The notes: generated by a model from the sequence alone, not told the origin. A stretch of DNA of 50,864 nt from Syntrophomonadaceae bacterium (GCA_012840405.1 DULM01000125.1:1-50864); one strand, 5' to 3'; shown: positions 27,674 through 38,391, numbered from the stretch's first letter. Translations and numbers: made by a program.

Positions 27674-28588
27674 CTATTTTTCTTTCCAGGCTGCTCCTAC
27701 AAGATCTTGCAGCTTTTCCACACCGTGATCAGTACAGTACTGATCCAGTTCATCGATGATCTTCACAGCAGCCAGCGGATCATAGAAGAAGGCGGATCCT
27801 ACAGCTACAGCTGAGGCACCTGCCATGATATATTCCAGGGCATCCCTGCCAGTGGTGATCCCTCCCATGCCGATGACAGGTAAATCCACCAGCTGGGATA
27901 CCTCCCAAACAGCCCTCACACCCACAGGCCTGATAGCTGGCCCAGACAGTCCACCAATACAATTACCCAAAAAGGGTTTTCTTTTGTCTACATCGATCAC
28001 CATACCCACCAGTGTATTGATCAAGGAGATGGCATCTGCCCCTGCTGCTGCCACTGCTTGGGCCAGTTCTTTGATATCGGTCACATTAGGGGTTAATTTG
28101 ACAATAACCGGCAAATCAGTTGCCTGGACAACCGCCTTGACCACTTCAGCTGCCACTTCAGGCACAGTACCCAGTGCCATACCCCCGGTTTTTACATTAG
28201 GGCAGGAGATGTTGACTTCTAAGCCAGCAACCCCTGTCTGGGTTAAACGCTCAGCCAGATAAACAAATTCATCACCGGTACTGCCGGCGATATTGGCAAT
28301 CACAGGCACCCCAAACTCCAGCATTTCGGGAAGATAATCCCTGATAAAGACCTCAACACCGGGGTTCTGCAGCCCTACTGCATTTAGGAGCCCAGCAGGG
28401 GTTTCACAGATCCTGGGAGATTTGTTCCCTGCCTTGGGTTCTTTGGTCAGTCCTTTGGTCACCAGTGCTCCCATCTTGCTCACATCAAAAACAGATGCAT
28501 ATTCAACACCTGAGCCAAAGGTTCCTGAAGCAGACATCACCGGGTTTTTCATCTTGATTCCTGCCAAATTCACTGTAAGGTCACTCAC
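27674..28588 (-). CDS. pyrD: dihydroorotate dehydrogenase, class IB catalytic subunit
   Basis: Oxidises dihydroorotate to orotate and passes electrons through PyrK to NAD. The family blocks are NPVMSASGTFGSG near 19, the catalytic Cys in EVNISCPNVKTGG near 125, VIVKLTPNVTDI, and the FMN phosphate site GMGGITTGRDALEYIMAGASAV near 240. The frame extends to 28678, but I chose the GTG at 28586-28588 since GGAGGTGG lies upstream and the protein then starts VSDLTVNLAG, giving 304 residues. It overlaps the pyrK stop by eight bases, which fits a coupled heterotetramer. Confidence 0.95.
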   Translation of the reverse strand: MSDLTVNLAGIKMKNPVMSASGTFGSGVEYASVFDVSKMGALVTKGLTKEPKAGNKSPRICETPAGLLNAVGLQNPGVEVFIRDYLPEMLEFGVPVIANIAGSTGDEFVYLAERLTQTGVAGLEVNISCPNVKTGGMALGTVPEVAAEVVKAVVQATDLPVIVKLTPNVTDIKELAQAVAAAGADAISLINTLVGMVIDVDKRKPFLGNCIGGLSGPAIRPVGVRAVWEVSQLVDLPVIGMGGITTGRDALEYIMAGASAVAVGSAFFYDPLAAVKIIDELDQYCTDHGVEKLQDLVGAAWKEK

Positions 28589-29366
28589 CCAGGACCACCT
28601 CCTCAGCTGAAAAAACGGGGCCTTCTTTACAGACTCTGAGGTATGATCCATCATGCCCCTGGCAAACACACCCCACACAGGCCCCTACTCCACAGGCCAT
28701 CCGTTCATCCAATGACAGCTCTGCAGCTATCCCCTTTTCCCTGCTCATCGTCTGTACTCCTTTTAATACAGACAGGGGCCCACAAGCAAATAACTTATCA
28801 AAGGAGGATTTTGCCAACTCCCTAGACAGCAAGTCCAGTATAGTGCCCTGCTCCCCACAACTTCCATCTTCTGTAGCGATTATTAGATCACCACACTCCC
28901 TAAAGGCATCAGGGCGCAGGATACCTGACTTATTGCGGGCTCCCATGAGGATTACCAAATCCCATCCTTGTGCTCTCAACTCTGAGGCCAGGAAAAGGAG
29001 TGGGGCTACACCAACACCTGCGCCAACGATCATCGCTCTACCACCGGCAGCGCTAAAGCTAAAGCCCCGCCCCAGAGGTCCCAAAAGGGACAGCTTATCA
29101 TGCTGACACCTCATTGATAACCATTTTGTCCCCTTCCCTCTGACCTGGTAGAGAAATAACACCTGCCCTTTGTTTCTATCCACCTGATGGATCGCCAGAG
29201 GGCGGCGCAAAAAAGGGTCATAGCCCTCACTGCAGCGCAGCATAGCAAACTGGCCTGGGGAGGAATTCCGGGCCAGTTCCGGCGCCTCCAGTTTCAACAG
29301 GTAATAGTCAGGGGCTAGTGCATCCTGTTCTATCACCCTGCAGCTAAACTCTTCTGGTCCTTTCAT
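28581..29366 (-). CDS. pyrK: dihydroorotate dehydrogenase electron-transfer subunit
   Basis: The FAD and [2Fe-2S] subunit that couples PyrD to NAD. The ferredoxin-reductase fold shows the FAD site FLRRPLAIHQVD near 52 and the NAD-binding GAGVGVAPLLFLASEL near 115. The C-terminal cluster-binding cysteines are CGVGACVGCVC followed by a fourth Cys in RVCKEGPVF. Length is 261 residues. AGGAG lies upstream of the ATG. Confidence 0.96.
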   Translation of the reverse strand: MKGPEEFSCRVIEQDALAPDYYLLKLEAPELARNSSPGQFAMLRCSEGYDPFLRRPLAIHQVDRNKGQVLFLYQVRGKGTKWLSMRCQHDKLSLLGPLGRGFSFSAAGGRAMIVGAGVGVAPLLFLASELRAQGWDLVILMGARNKSGILRPDAFRECGDLIIATEDGSCGEQGTILDLLSRELAKSSFDKLFACGPLSVLKGVQTMSREKGIAAELSLDERMACGVGACVGCVCQGHDGSYLRVCKEGPVFSAEEVVLGE

Positions 29367-29481
29367 TTCTTCTACTCCTTTTTTGCTGTATAGATAGCAC
29401 TTAACAATTGATCATTAAGTCTTCATTCACATTCATTTTTCAAGTTGTACATTTGTAATCAATTCAAAATTAAGTCAACTA

Positions 29482-32400
29482 TTATTTGGTATACTCATCC
29501 AGCGGAATGATGGCAGCCTCCTCACCGCTTTTTACAAAGTCTATACAGTCGATCATTGCTCTGGCTGTATCCAGGGAAGTAAGGCAGGGTATACCCCGTT
29601 CTACTGCTGCCCGCCGGATCTGGAAGCCATCCCTCACAGCTCCCCTTCCCCCGCTATGGGTGTTGATCACAAAGCCCACCTTTCCAGAGTTGATCAGATC
29701 CACCACATGGGGGGAACCTGCTTCAATTTTATTGACCTCTTTTACTTCTATTCCGTGTTTCTGTAAAAAGCGAGCCGTTCCCGGTGTGGCCACAAAACTC
29801 AGCCCGATTTGCTGCAAGCTCTGAATGATCGGCAATGCCTCCTCCTTGTCCCGGTCCGCAATGGTTACCAAAATCTCACCGGAAAGGGGTATTGAACTGC
29901 CTGCTGCCAGGAGTCCTTTATAGAGGGCTCGCGGCACAGAGTAATCCACACCCATCACTTCTCCTGTTGACTTCATCTCAGGGCTCAAGTAAATGTCCAC
30001 CTGGCTCAGTTTGCCAAAAGAAAAGACCGGCACTTTAACAGCCACCAGAGAATTAGGCTCTACCAGTCCGCTTTTGTATCCCATCTCCTTTAAGGTCTTG
30101 CCAAGCATCACTTTAGTGCTCAAACTGACCATCGGGATACCTGTAATCTTGCTCAAATAGGGAACAGTCCTGCTGGCCCGAGGATTAACCTCCAGGACAA
30201 AAATCTGTCCCTGATAATAGACAAACTGGATATTGAGCAAGCCCTTTATCTGCAGGGCTCGCGCCAATCTGGTTGTATAATCGATCATCGTCTCCCGCAC
30301 ATCATCTGTGATCTGGGCGGGATAAACAGCAATACTATCCCCTGAATGGACACCTGCTCTCTCGATATGCTCCATAATACCAGGGATCAGCACATCCTCC
30401 CCATCACTGATGGCATCAACCTCCAATTCCTGACCCTGGTAATACTTATCTACCAGAATGGGGTGGTTCTGGGAAACCGATACCGCAGATTCCACATAAT
30501 CTGCTAAATCATCTTCATTATATACGATTTCCATGGCCCGGCCGCCTAAAACATAAGAAGGGCGTACCAAAACCGGAAAACCGATTTCCCGGGCAACTGC
30601 CAGTGCTTCTTGCAGAGATGTGGCTCCACGACCAGGAGGCACAGGTATATTTAATCTATCAACCAGTTTTTCAAAACGCTCCCGGTCCTCAGCCTCATCT
30701 ATCATATCCACAGAGGTACCTAAAACCTTTACACCTTCTGCGTGAAGGGGACCAGCCAAATTGATGGCTGTCTGCCCTCCGAACTGAACAATAACCCCAT
30801 CCGGCTTTTCCAATTCCACCACATGGAGCACATCCTCATATGTCAGGGGCTCAAAATAGAGCCGGTCAGCGGTATCAAAATCTGTACTGACCGTCTCTGG
30901 ATTATTATTGATGATCAGTGCCTCAATCCCTTCACTTTGCAAAGCTCTGACCGACTGCACAGAGCAGTAATCAAATTCAATCCCCTGGCCGATCCTGATG
31001 GGCCCTGATCCGATGACCAGCACTTTCCTCCGATCAGTGGGTATTGCCTCATTCTCCTCCTCATAGGTGGAATAATAATAAGGGGTAGCCGCCTCATACT
31101 GGGCCGCACAGGTATCAACCTTTTTGTAAACAGGTAAAACCCCAAATTGTTGGCGCAGATTCTTGAGTTGTTGCTGATTGATACCGGTCAGACTGCTGAT
31201 CAAGTTATCGCTGAAGCCTTTTCTCTTCGCCCTTTTCAGCAATTCAGGGCTTAGGTCTTGTACATTTTTGACAGCGGCCAGCTCCCTTTCCATACTGACT
31301 ATTTCCTCTATACTCCTCAAAAAGAAAGGGTCAATCTTGGTAAGCTCAGCCATTTTGTCTACTGAAAAACCGCGCCTAAAACCCTCAGCAATCAAAAAAA
31401 GGCGTTCATCAGACGCTACTTTTATCCTGTGCAGGAGCTTTTCTGTATCCCAGGATTCAAGCCCAGGGAAAGAGAGGCCATTAGCTGTTATCTCCAGTGA
31501 CCTGACAGCCTTCAGCAGAGCCCCGCTAAATGTGCGGTCAATGGCCATCACCTCTCCGGTGGCCTTCATCTGTGTACCCAGAGAGCGATCTGCATCCTTG
31601 AATTTATCAAAGGGCCAGCGAGGAAATTTAACTACACAATAATCCACAACCGGCTCGAAACAAGCACTGGTCTTGCCGGTCACAACATTTTCGATCTCAT
31701 CCAGCCGCAAACCCAGGGCTATTTTGGTGGCAACTCTGGCAATGGGGTATCCTGTAGCCTTGGAGGCCAGTGCACTGGACCTGCTGACCCTGGGGTTGAC
31801 CTCAATAACATAATAATTAAAGCTGTTCGGGTCCAGAGCATATTGGATATTACAGCCACCCTCAACCCCCAGTGCCCTGATGATCTTCAAAGAAGCTGTG
31901 TGCAGCATCCTGGTCTCCTCATCACTCAGGGTCTGGGTGGGAGCCACAACTATGCTGTCCCCTGTATGAACCCCCATAGGATCGATGTTTTCCATATTAC
32001 AGACCGTTATACAGTTATCAGCACCATCCCGGATAACCTCATATTCAATCTCCTTCCAACCACCCACACTGCGCTCCACCAGCACTTGGTTGATCATGCT
32101 GAAGGAAAGCCCCCGTCTAACCACACTTACCAATTCATCATCATCGGTAGCCAGACCGCCACCGGTCCCACCTAAAGTGTAAGCCGGCCGCACCACAACC
32201 GGGTAGCCCACTTCCTGAGCAAAGGCCAGGGCCTCCTCAACACTTTCCACTACTTCACTTTCAGGAACAGGTTCACCAATCTCCCGGAGCATTTCCTTAA
32301 AAAGCTCCCTATCTTCAGCCTTTTTTATGGCTTCTAATGGTGTACCCAGCAGGCGCACCCCATTTTGTTCAAGAATTCCCGCCTCTGAAAGCTGTACCGC

Positions 32401-32694
32401 CAGATTGAGCCCCACCTGTCCTCCCAGGGTAGGCAAGAGCCCATCAGGCTGTTCTTTTTCGATCACCCTCCTGACAAAGTCCAGGGTTAATGGCTCGATA
32501 TATATCTTATCCGCTATCTCCCGGTCAGTCATGATAGTTGCAGGATTGCTGTTCACCAGTACAACTTCAATACCCTCCTCTCGCAAGGAGCGGCAGGCCT
32601 GTGTTCCAGCATAGTCAAATTCTGCAGCCTGTCCAATTATAATTGGGCCAGACCCGATCACCATTACCTTTTTCAAATCCGGAATCCGCGGCAT
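29482..32694 (-). CDS. carB: carbamoyl-phosphate synthase large subunit
   Basis: Makes carbamoyl phosphate from bicarbonate, two ATP and ammonia. The 1070-residue protein has the duplicated ATP-grasp layout. The first half starts [20 protein letters not shown], the second [20 protein letters not shown] near 560, and the C-terminal allosteric MGS-like domain covers about 930-1070. Metal and ATP residues appear in [19 protein letters not shown] and [19 protein letters not shown]. Nothing looks damaged. GGAGGG precedes the ATG. It must use ammonia directly if its partner CarA is glutaminase-dead as seen here. Confidence 0.97.
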   Translation of the reverse strand: MPRIPDLKKVMVIGSGPIIIGQAAEFDYAGTQACRSLREEGIEVVLVNSNPATIMTDREIADKIYIEPLTLDFVRRVIEKEQPDGLLPTLGGQVGLNLAVQLSEAGILEQNGVRLLGTPLEAIKKAEDRELFKEMLREIGEPVPESEVVESVEEALAFAQEVGYPVVVRPAYTLGGTGGGLATDDDELVSVVRRGLSFSMINQVLVERSVGGWKEIEYEVIRDGADNCITVCNMENIDPMGVHTGDSIVVAPTQTLSDEETRMLHTASLKIIRALGVEGGCNIQYALDPNSFNYYVIEVNPRVSRSSALASKATGYPIARVATKIALGLRLDEIENVVTGKTSACFEPVVDYCVVKFPRWPFDKFKDADRSLGTQMKATGEVMAIDRTFSGALLKAVRSLEITANGLSFPGLESWDTEKLLHRIKVASDERLFLIAEGFRRGFSVDKMAELTKIDPFFLRSIEEIVSMERELAAVKNVQDLSPELLKRAKRKGFSDNLISSLTGINQQQLKNLRQQFGVLPVYKKVDTCAAQYEAATPYYYSTYEEENEAIPTDRRKVLVIGSGPIRIGQGIEFDYCSVQSVRALQSEGIEALIINNNPETVSTDFDTADRLYFEPLTYEDVLHVVELEKPDGVIVQFGGQTAINLAGPLHAEGVKVLGTSVDMIDEAEDRERFEKLVDRLNIPVPPGRGATSLQEALAVAREIGFPVLVRPSYVLGGRAMEIVYNEDDLADYVESAVSVSQNHPILVDKYYQGQELEVDAISDGEDVLIPGIMEHIERAGVHSGDSIAVYPAQITDDVRETMIDYTTRLARALQIKGLLNIQFVYYQGQIFVLEVNPRASRTVPYLSKITGIPMVSLSTKVMLGKTLKEMGYKSGLVEPNSLVAVKVPVFSFGKLSQVDIYLSPEMKSTGEVMGVDYSVPRALYKGLLAAGSSIPLSGEILVTIADRDKEEALPIIQSLQQIGLSFVATPGTARFLQKHGIEVKEVNKIEAGSPHVVDLINSGKVGFVINTHSGGRGAVRDGFQIRRAAVERGIPCLTSLDTARAMIDCIDFVKSGEEAAIIPLDEYTK

Positions 32695-32713
32695 ATTCTC
32701 CCTCCTAGCTTCG

Positions 32714-32751
32714 TAAAAAAACAGACAATAACTACTGACTTATAATCTGTT
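32714..32751 (-). terminator. possible intrinsic terminator between carA and carB
   Basis: On the minus strand, AACAGA (32751-32746) can pair with TCTGTT (32725-32720), extended by a short AT-rich inner helix, and is followed by seven T residues. The stem is weak. If active it would reduce carB and downstream pyr gene expression relative to carA. Confidence 0.4.
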
Positions 32752-32785
32752 CATACATTCCTAAAGTTGCTGAGCAGTATATTTA

Positions 32786-33844
32786 TCACAGCATAACCAA
32801 AAATTCATCAAAATATCGATTGATATCAAAAACATCTGGATTGACTACAGGGTAATATTGGAAGGCAAAGGCCGGTAACTTACAGTGTTTCATTCCTTCT
32901 ACAGTGCCATCATGTAAATTAACCTGGGTTACTATCACATCTTCAGGTAAACTGTCTCTATCCACATAGTAATGATGATTTTGAGATGTAACAAAAATAC
33001 TGTTTGATTCCAGGTCACGTATCGGCTGATTACCACCGCAATGACCAGCTTTCAGCTTCAATACCTTTCCTCCCCAGGCCAACCCTAGAACTAAGTGTCC
33101 TAAAGCAATACCTAGCAAGGGAACTCTCCCTAACAATTGCTGTACATTGGTTACAACATAAGGAATAAGCTGGGGGTTACCTGGACCTCCAGCAAAAACC
33201 ACTCCTGCAGGACGATAGCTGAGGATCTCATCAACAGTTGATAGAGCTGATACTAGAACAACAGTTAAATTATGCTCAAGCAAATAGTTGATCAGGGTCT
33301 GCCGCACACCCAAGTCAACTACAACCACCTTTTTGCTTCCCTGGCCAAAAACCTTAGTTTCTTTTGTAGAAACCTCCCTCACTAAATCCCGCTCTGCAGC
33401 AGCAGTTTCCCGGGCCATCTGGACAAGTTTTTCTATATCATCTTCTTCAGTTGTGATCACTCCATACATACTCCCATTCCTGACCAAGTGCCTGACTAGC
33501 GCTCTGGTATCAATAGCTGACAGACCGATCAAATTTTTTTCCTTGCAAAAATCCTCAAGGCTCATCATGCTCCGCCAGTTGCTGGGATGGGCACATACCT
33601 CTCTAGCTACCAAGCCTTGTGCAATGGCAGAAACAGAATCATTGTCCTCTGGCATGATCCCATAATTCCCCAACAAAGGATATGTAAAAACCACGATCTG
33701 CCCATAAGAAGCGGGATCAGTGAGTATCTCCTGATAACCGGTCATACTGGTGTTGAAAACAAGCTCACCGGTCTTAGTTCCCCTGGCACCAAAGCCTTGC
33801 CCCTGATAAAAAGTACCATCCTCTAATACCAAGTAGGAATTCAA
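32786..33844 (-). CDS. carA: carbamoyl-phosphate synthase small subunit with lost glutaminase triad
   Basis: By family and position this is the subunit that normally hydrolyses glutamine and feeds ammonia to CarB. Both domains are present: the N-terminal domain (residues 1-150, with GELVFNTSMTGYQEILTDP and IDTRALVRHL) and the class I amidotransferase domain (172-352, with VVVVDLGVRQT, KAGHCGGNQPI and VTSQNHHYYVD). Length is 352 residues, normal. The catalytic Cys is Ala247 (GIALGHL instead of GICLGHQ), the catalytic His is Tyr331 and the Glu is Val333 (QYYPV instead of QYHPE). NGPGDP has become GGPGNP. It is predicted to be glutaminase-inactive. The start is TTG with AAGGGG upstream. Confidence 0.93.
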   Translation of the reverse strand: MNSYLVLEDGTFYQGQGFGARGTKTGELVFNTSMTGYQEILTDPASYGQIVVFTYPLLGNYGIMPEDNDSVSAIAQGLVAREVCAHPSNWRSMMSLEDFCKEKNLIGLSAIDTRALVRHLVRNGSMYGVITTEEDDIEKLVQMARETAAAERDLVREVSTKETKVFGQGSKKVVVVDLGVRQTLINYLLEHNLTVVLVSALSTVDEILSYRPAGVVFAGGPGNPQLIPYVVTNVQQLLGRVPLLGIALGHLVLGLAWGGKVLKLKAGHCGGNQPIRDLESNSIFVTSQNHHYYVDRDSLPEDVIVTQVNLHDGTVEGMKHCKLPAFAFQYYPVVNPDVFDINRYFDEFLVML

Positions 33845-33874
33845 CTCCGTACCCCTTTCCGCATCCGAGTTTCA

Positions 33875-35161
33875 CTATATATTTTGCAGTTGACGGGAAT
33901 ACTTGATCTCACCTGAAACAATAGTCATCACCGGCCATCCCCGCAGGACCCAACCATCGAAAGGAGAGTTCTTGCCTAAAGAAACAAATTCACCAACATT
34001 GACTGGCTGTTGTAAGCTGGGGTCGATCACTGTGATGTTTGCCTCAGCGCCAACTTCGATCAACCGCTCAGGAAGCCCTAAAATACGAGCAGGGTTCCAT
34101 GCCATTTTTTGTGCCAATTCCACAGGACTCAACAGTTTGCTTTCTACCAAATGCTCCCAAACAAGGGGAACAGCAGTCTCCAAACCAGAGATGCCGAAGG
34201 GGGCAACATTATATTCGGTCTCCTTTTCATCCCTGCGGTGCGGTGCATGGTCAGTTGCTATGGCATCGATAGTGCCATCCCTGAGCCCTTCATAGAGAGC
34301 TTCCTGATCCTCTTTAGAACGCAGTGGTGGCTTAACCTTGGTGTTGGTATCGAAACTTTTAACCGCTTCATCTGTCAGACAGAGGTGGTGTGGTGTTACT
34401 TCAGCTGTAACTCTGATCCCGCGTTTTTTCGCCTCCCTGATCAGTGCCACAGAACCGGCAGTGCTGACATGAGCGATATGAAGCCTAGCCCCGGTGAGGC
34501 CCGCAAGGATCAAATCCCTTGCTACATGAACTTCCTCAGCAGCATTAGGAATCCCCTGCAGACCCAGCAGTGTGGAATAAAAGCCTTCGTTCATTACGCC
34601 ATTTCCGCTTAAATTCGTATCTTCACAATGGCTGATGATGGGAATATCAAACATCTTTCCATATTCCATTACCCTGCGGAGTACCTCTCCATTCATAATT
34701 GAATTCCCGTCATCAGAGATAGCAACAGCCCCTGCCTCTACCAGATCCCCAATCTCGGCCGGCTCATTACCAGCCATCTCCTTGGTGGCACAGCCCACCG
34801 GGTAAACAGGGAAAGATGCCTGCCGGGCCTTTTCTTTGATCAGAGTGATCACTGAACTGCTGTCTGCTGGTGGTTTGGTATTTCCCATACAGGCAACAGC
34901 AGTAAAGCCTCCTTTAACAGCTGCCCTCGTGCCGGTAAGAATGGTTTCTTTTAATTCCTCACCAGGTTCCCGGAGGTGGCAGTGCATGTCCACAAAACCG
35001 GGGAAGATATAACAGCCTTTTAAATGCAGCACCTCAAGGCCTCTACAATCCAAATTCTCAGCAACTGCAGTGATTTTGGAACCTTCGATAAGAATATCCA
35101 GTTTTTTTGCACTATTTGATACAGGGTCAACAACAATCCCTTCTTTAAGCAGATAGTTCAT
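33875..35161 (-). CDS. pyrC: dihydroorotase
   Basis: Cyclises carbamoyl aspartate to dihydroorotate. It is the class I zinc amidohydrolase type, with [10 protein letters not shown] for the first metal site, [26 protein letters not shown] and the catalytic Asp in ATDHAPHR. The chosen ATG at 35161 has GGAGGTG six bases upstream, giving 428 residues; the open frame reaches 35170. It overlaps the pyrB 3' end by 17 bases. Confidence 0.96.
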   Translation of the reverse strand: MNYLLKEGIVVDPVSNSAKKLDILIEGSKITAVAENLDCRGLEVLHLKGCYIFPGFVDMHCHLREPGEELKETILTGTRAAVKGGFTAVACMGNTKPPADSSSVITLIKEKARQASFPVYPVGCATKEMAGNEPAEIGDLVEAGAVAISDDGNSIMNGEVLRRVMEYGKMFDIPIISHCEDTNLSGNGVMNEGFYSTLLGLQGIPNAAEEVHVARDLILAGLTGARLHIAHVSTAGSVALIREAKKRGIRVTAEVTPHHLCLTDEAVKSFDTNTKVKPPLRSKEDQEALYEGLRDGTIDAIATDHAPHRRDEKETEYNVAPFGISGLETAVPLVWEHLVESKLLSPVELAQKMAWNPARILGLPERLIEVGAEANITVIDPSLQQPVNVGEFVSLGKNSPFDGWVLRGWPVMTIVSGEIKYSRQLQNI

Positions 35162-36086
35162 CTTTTTCACCTCCGGCCATCAACAGATAGAGGAGTGCCA
35201 TGCGCACTGCTACACCATTGGTCACCTGCTCATTGATAACTGCATGGGGTCCATCTTGAACATCTGGGCTGATCTCGATACCCCTATTGACAGGTCCCGG
35301 GTGCAGCACCAGCACATCAGGCTTGGCCACCTGAAGTTTCTGCTGATCCAATCCATAAAGCTTAGTGTATTCGCGGATACTGGGAAAGAGGCCCTTCTTT
35401 TGGCGCTCCAACTGTATGCGCAGTACATTGATCACATCTACATCCTTAAGCCCTTCCTCCCAGTCATAATAAGCCTTTACCCCTAATCTTTCAATTTCAG
35501 GAGGTATCAATGTGGCAGGACCCACCACCCTTACTTCCGCTCCCATTTTAGTTAAACCCCAGATATTGGAACGGGCCACCCTGCTGTGGGTAATATCACC
35601 CAGGATTGCCACTTTGAGCCCCTTAAATCCACCTTTTTTCTCCCGAATTGTAAACATGTCCAATAGAGCCTGAGTGGGATGCTCATGTGCTCCATCACCT
35701 GCATTGATCACCCTGGCCTTTACCCAGCGGGCTAGGAGATGGGGGGCTCCAGCAGCACTGTGCCTGATAATGATTACATCTGCTGCCATTGCTTCCAATG
35801 TTCTTGCAGTATCCCGTAGGCTTTCACCCTTCTGCACACTGCTGGTTGCAATAGCAATACTGGAGGTATCAGCTCCTAGGTATTTTGCTGCCAACTCAAA
35901 AGAAGAGCGGGTACGAGTGCTGGGCTCATAAAATAGCGTAATAACTGAACGACCGCGTAAAGTAGGCACCTTTTTGATGTCCCGGCTCATAATCTCTTTC
36001 ATAGGCTCTGCTGTATCCAATATCAAGGTTATTTCTTCAGCTGTTAGCTCCTCTAATCCGAGGACATCCTTGCGCTTGAACTTCAT
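35145..36086 (-). CDS. pyrB: aspartate carbamoyltransferase catalytic subunit
   Basis: Condenses carbamoyl phosphate with aspartate. The 313-residue protein has the carbamoyl-phosphate motif [13 protein letters not shown] near 55, [13 protein letters not shown] near 130, and [13 protein letters not shown] near 262. No regulatory subunit gene (pyrI) is present, as is usual in Firmicutes. Its leader carries a PyrR site and a terminator (36114-36195). The ATG has AGGGGG about 13 bases upstream, the only visible ribosome-binding site. Confidence 0.97.
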   Translation of the reverse strand: MKFKRKDVLGLEELTAEEITLILDTAEPMKEIMSRDIKKVPTLRGRSVITLFYEPSTRTRSSFELAAKYLGADTSSIAIATSSVQKGESLRDTARTLEAMAADVIIIRHSAAGAPHLLARWVKARVINAGDGAHEHPTQALLDMFTIREKKGGFKGLKVAILGDITHSRVARSNIWGLTKMGAEVRVVGPATLIPPEIERLGVKAYYDWEEGLKDVDVINVLRIQLERQKKGLFPSIREYTKLYGLDQQKLQVAKPDVLVLHPGPVNRGIEISPDVQDGPHAVINEQVTNGVAVRMALLYLLMAGGEKDELSA

Positions 36087-36113
36087 AGTCTTATTATTAC
36101 CCCCTTGCTATTA

Positions 36114-36158
36114 TTAAAAAAACCTCTTTGCTGCCATTTACAGGCTAACAAAGAGGTT
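36114..36158 (-). terminator. attenuator terminator between pyrR and pyrB
   Basis: On the minus strand, AACCTCTTTG (36158-36149) pairs perfectly with CAAAGAGGTT (36130-36121), followed by a T tract into the pyrB leader. It sits just downstream of the PyrR-binding site at 36176-36195, forming a standard PyrR attenuator. Confidence 0.92.
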
Positions 36159-36175
36159 AACAACCTTCTCTCCCC

Positions 36176-36195
36176 CTTGCTAGCCTCTCTGGACT
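36176..36195 (-). promoter_or_regulatory. PyrR binding site in the pyrB leader
   Basis: The minus strand reads AGTCCAGAGAGGCTAGCAAG, a full match to the known PyrR anti-antiterminator loop (UCCAGAGAGGCUxGCAAG). Binding of PyrR with UMP would favour the terminator at 36114-36158. Confidence 0.93.
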
Positions 36196-36217
36196 AGATT
36201 TAAAGGGTTCTCTTTGG

Positions 36218-36772
<555 letters not shown>

Positions 36773-36791
36773 TCACTCCTTATCAACTCAT

Positions 36792-36825
36792 AAAAAAACC
36801 CGCTTCAAGGTACCTTGTCAGCAGG
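36792..36825 (-). terminator. attenuator terminator in the pyrR leader
   Basis: On the minus strand, CCTGCT (36825-36820) pairs with AGCGGG (36804-36799, one G-U pair), enclosing the self-complementary CAAGGTACCTTG, and is followed by seven T residues. It lies between the upstream PyrR site and pyrR. Confidence 0.85.
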
Positions 36826-36848
36826 TGTGGCAGTAAAGGTTATTCTTC

Positions 36849-36868
36849 CTTGCCAGCCTCACAGGACC
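36849..36868 (-). promoter_or_regulatory. PyrR binding site in the pyrR leader
   Basis: The minus strand reads GGTCCTGTGAGGCTGGCAAG, close to the PyrR loop consensus. It lies about 25 bases upstream of the terminator at 36792-36825 and just downstream of the operon promoter. Confidence 0.9.
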
Positions 36869-36889
36869 AGCTTAAAGGACCTTCAATTT

Positions 36890-36918
36890 AGAATAGATCA
36901 CTGAACAACTCATGTCAA
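36890..36918 (-). promoter_or_regulatory. promoter of the pyr operon
   Basis: On the minus strand, a perfect TTGACA (36918-36913) is 17 bases from TATTCT (36895-36890). A very AT-rich block with repeated ATTAAATATT lies directly upstream (about 36930-36955) and could act as an UP element. The predicted start, near 36882, precedes the first PyrR site by about 15 bases. Confidence 0.75.
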
Positions 36919-36995
36919 GAATTTTGGAATAAATATTTAATATAATATTTAATATGTTCAATGTAAAAGGGCCATAATCAATTGTTTATTATATT

Positions 36996-37928
36996 TTAAC
37001 TTTTGCGCAACTGCTCTAGGGTTTCAGCAAATACCTGAGGAAGTGGTGCTTCAAAGCTAAGCAACTCACCGGTCCTGGGATGCTGAAAAGTTATCTTATA
37101 AGCGTGGAGGGCCTGTGCCGGAAGACTGAGCGGATTGCGCCGGGGTCCATAAACTGGGTCACCTGCTACCGGGTATCCGGCATAGGCCAGATGAACCCGT
37201 ATCTGATGGGTACGCCCGGTCTCAAGAGCAACCTCCAGAAGTGTAAAACCGTCAAATCTTTCCCTTACCCAATAATGGGTCCGGGCTTCCCTTGCCCCTG
37301 CCGTCGCTGGACTCAACACAGCCATTCTCTTGCGTTCCCGTGGATCCCTTCCTATGGGAGCATCAATCATACCCCTCTCCTCTTTCACCTCACCTACAAC
37401 CAGTGCCAGGTAGATCCTTTTAATCTTCCGCTCCTTCAATTGGCGTGCCAGTTCCTGGTGGGCCAGATCAGTCTTACTCACCAATAGCAAACCTGTGGTA
37501 TCTTTATCCAAACGGTGCACAATACCAGGCCGCAGGCAGCCGTTGATACCTGAGAGCTGAGTACAGTGATTGATCAGGGCATTCACCAGAGTGCCCCTCC
37601 AATGTCCGGCAGCAGGGTGAACAACCATACCCTGTGGTTTATTGACTACCAACAGATCCTCATCTTCATAAATAATATCCAGTGGTATTTCTTCAGGTAC
37701 AAGTGTGGTCTCCTCAGGGGGTGGTATGTGCATTTCAATCACATCTCCAGTCCGCACCCTGTAACTGGAGCGTCTGGTTTTGTTATTAACAAGAACCTGG
37801 CCACTTTCAATCAAATGCTGAACCCTTGAGCGGCTCAAATAAAGAGATCGGTTGGTCAGAAATTGATCCAAACGCTGTCCCTCAGCTTCCTGAGGCACCT
37901 CTAAGTGGTATTCCTGTCCCTCAACCAA
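36996..37928 (-). CDS. rluD: RluD-type 23S rRNA pseudouridine synthase
   Basis: Isomerises uridines in 23S rRNA helix 69 or a related site. The N-terminal S4-like RNA-binding domain (about 15-75) has RLDQFLTNRSLYLSRSRVQHLI. The catalytic domain has the Asp motif GIVHRLDKDTTGLLLVSKT and LLEVALETGRTHQIRVHL. Length is 310 residues. The start appears to be a TTG at 37928 inside the 3' end of lspA, overlapping it by eight bases. The exact target within the RluA/RluD group cannot be told from sequence alone. Confidence 0.92.
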   Translation of the reverse strand: MVEGQEYHLEVPQEAEGQRLDQFLTNRSLYLSRSRVQHLIESGQVLVNNKTRRSSYRVRTGDVIEMHIPPPEETTLVPEEIPLDIIYEDEDLLVVNKPQGMVVHPAAGHWRGTLVNALINHCTQLSGINGCLRPGIVHRLDKDTTGLLLVSKTDLAHQELARQLKERKIKRIYLALVVGEVKEERGMIDAPIGRDPRERKRMAVLSPATAGAREARTHYWVRERFDGFTLLEVALETGRTHQIRVHLAYAGYPVAGDPVYGPRRNPLSLPAQALHAYKITFQHPRTGELLSFEAPLPQVFAETLEQLRKS

Positions 37929-38391
37929 TCTCCTTTACCCCCCCTTTGGTGAAAAGATAGATAAAGATAAACACAGCTCCAACAAAAATAAAAATATCTG
38001 CAAGATTAAGAACCGGCCAGATACGGAAATCTATAAAATCAACCACATACCTGGTACGCAGCCGGTCGATCATATTGCCCAGGACCCCTCCGGTCAGAAT
38101 AGACATAGGAATTGTCACTTTTGGGTTTGTGGGAAGATAAAAAAGCAATACCAGAACAACAAATAGAAAAAGAATTGCTGTAGTTATAAAGAATTCGGTA
38201 CGATAAGCAAAAATGCCAAAGGCTGCTCCCGGGTTTTGAACATAAGTGATATGAAAGACACCAGGTATAATAGCCACTGAATCACCAGGCTGCATATATC
38301 TAGCGATATATGCCTTTGACAACTGATCAACTGCCACAGCTATCAAAGTAACAAAAACAAATAATACCCCGTTTATTACTCCCTTTCTCAC
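37921..38391 (-). CDS. lspA: lipoprotein signal peptidase
   Basis: Cleaves the signal peptide of prolipoproteins in the membrane. The 156-residue protein has four membrane segments and the two aspartates of the aspartyl peptidase: Asp in the YVQNPGAAFGIF/GNMIDRL region and Asp in RYVVDFIDFRIWPVLNLAD. The start is GTG at 38391, seven bases after GGGGAG. The lspA-rluD order is common in Firmicutes. Confidence 0.96.
   Translation of the reverse strand: MRKGVINGVLFVFVTLIAVAVDQLSKAYIARYMQPGDSVAIIPGVFHITYVQNPGAAFGIFAYRTEFFITTAILFLFVVLVLLFYLPTNPKVTIPMSILTGGVLGNMIDRLRTRYVVDFIDFRIWPVLNLADIFIFVGAVFIFIYLFTKGGVKEIG

Noticed and set aside
29367-29481. Promoter or terminator between carB and pyrK
   Set aside because: AT-rich with two loosely similar copies of a CAATT...TTAAGTC motif, but no consensus boxes and no stable hairpin with a T tract.
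31178-31642. 154-codon plus-strand open frame inside carB
   Set aside because: Antisense shadow of a conserved ATP-grasp enzyme; Ser-rich composition typical of shadows.
32786-33844. carA as a decaying pseudogene or product of sequencing errors
   Set aside because: The frame is full length with normal start signals; the changes are clean codon substitutions at separate sites, without frameshifts, and the rest of the fold is well kept.
34109-34612. 167-codon plus-strand open frame inside pyrC
   Set aside because: Antisense shadow of conserved dihydroorotase sequence.
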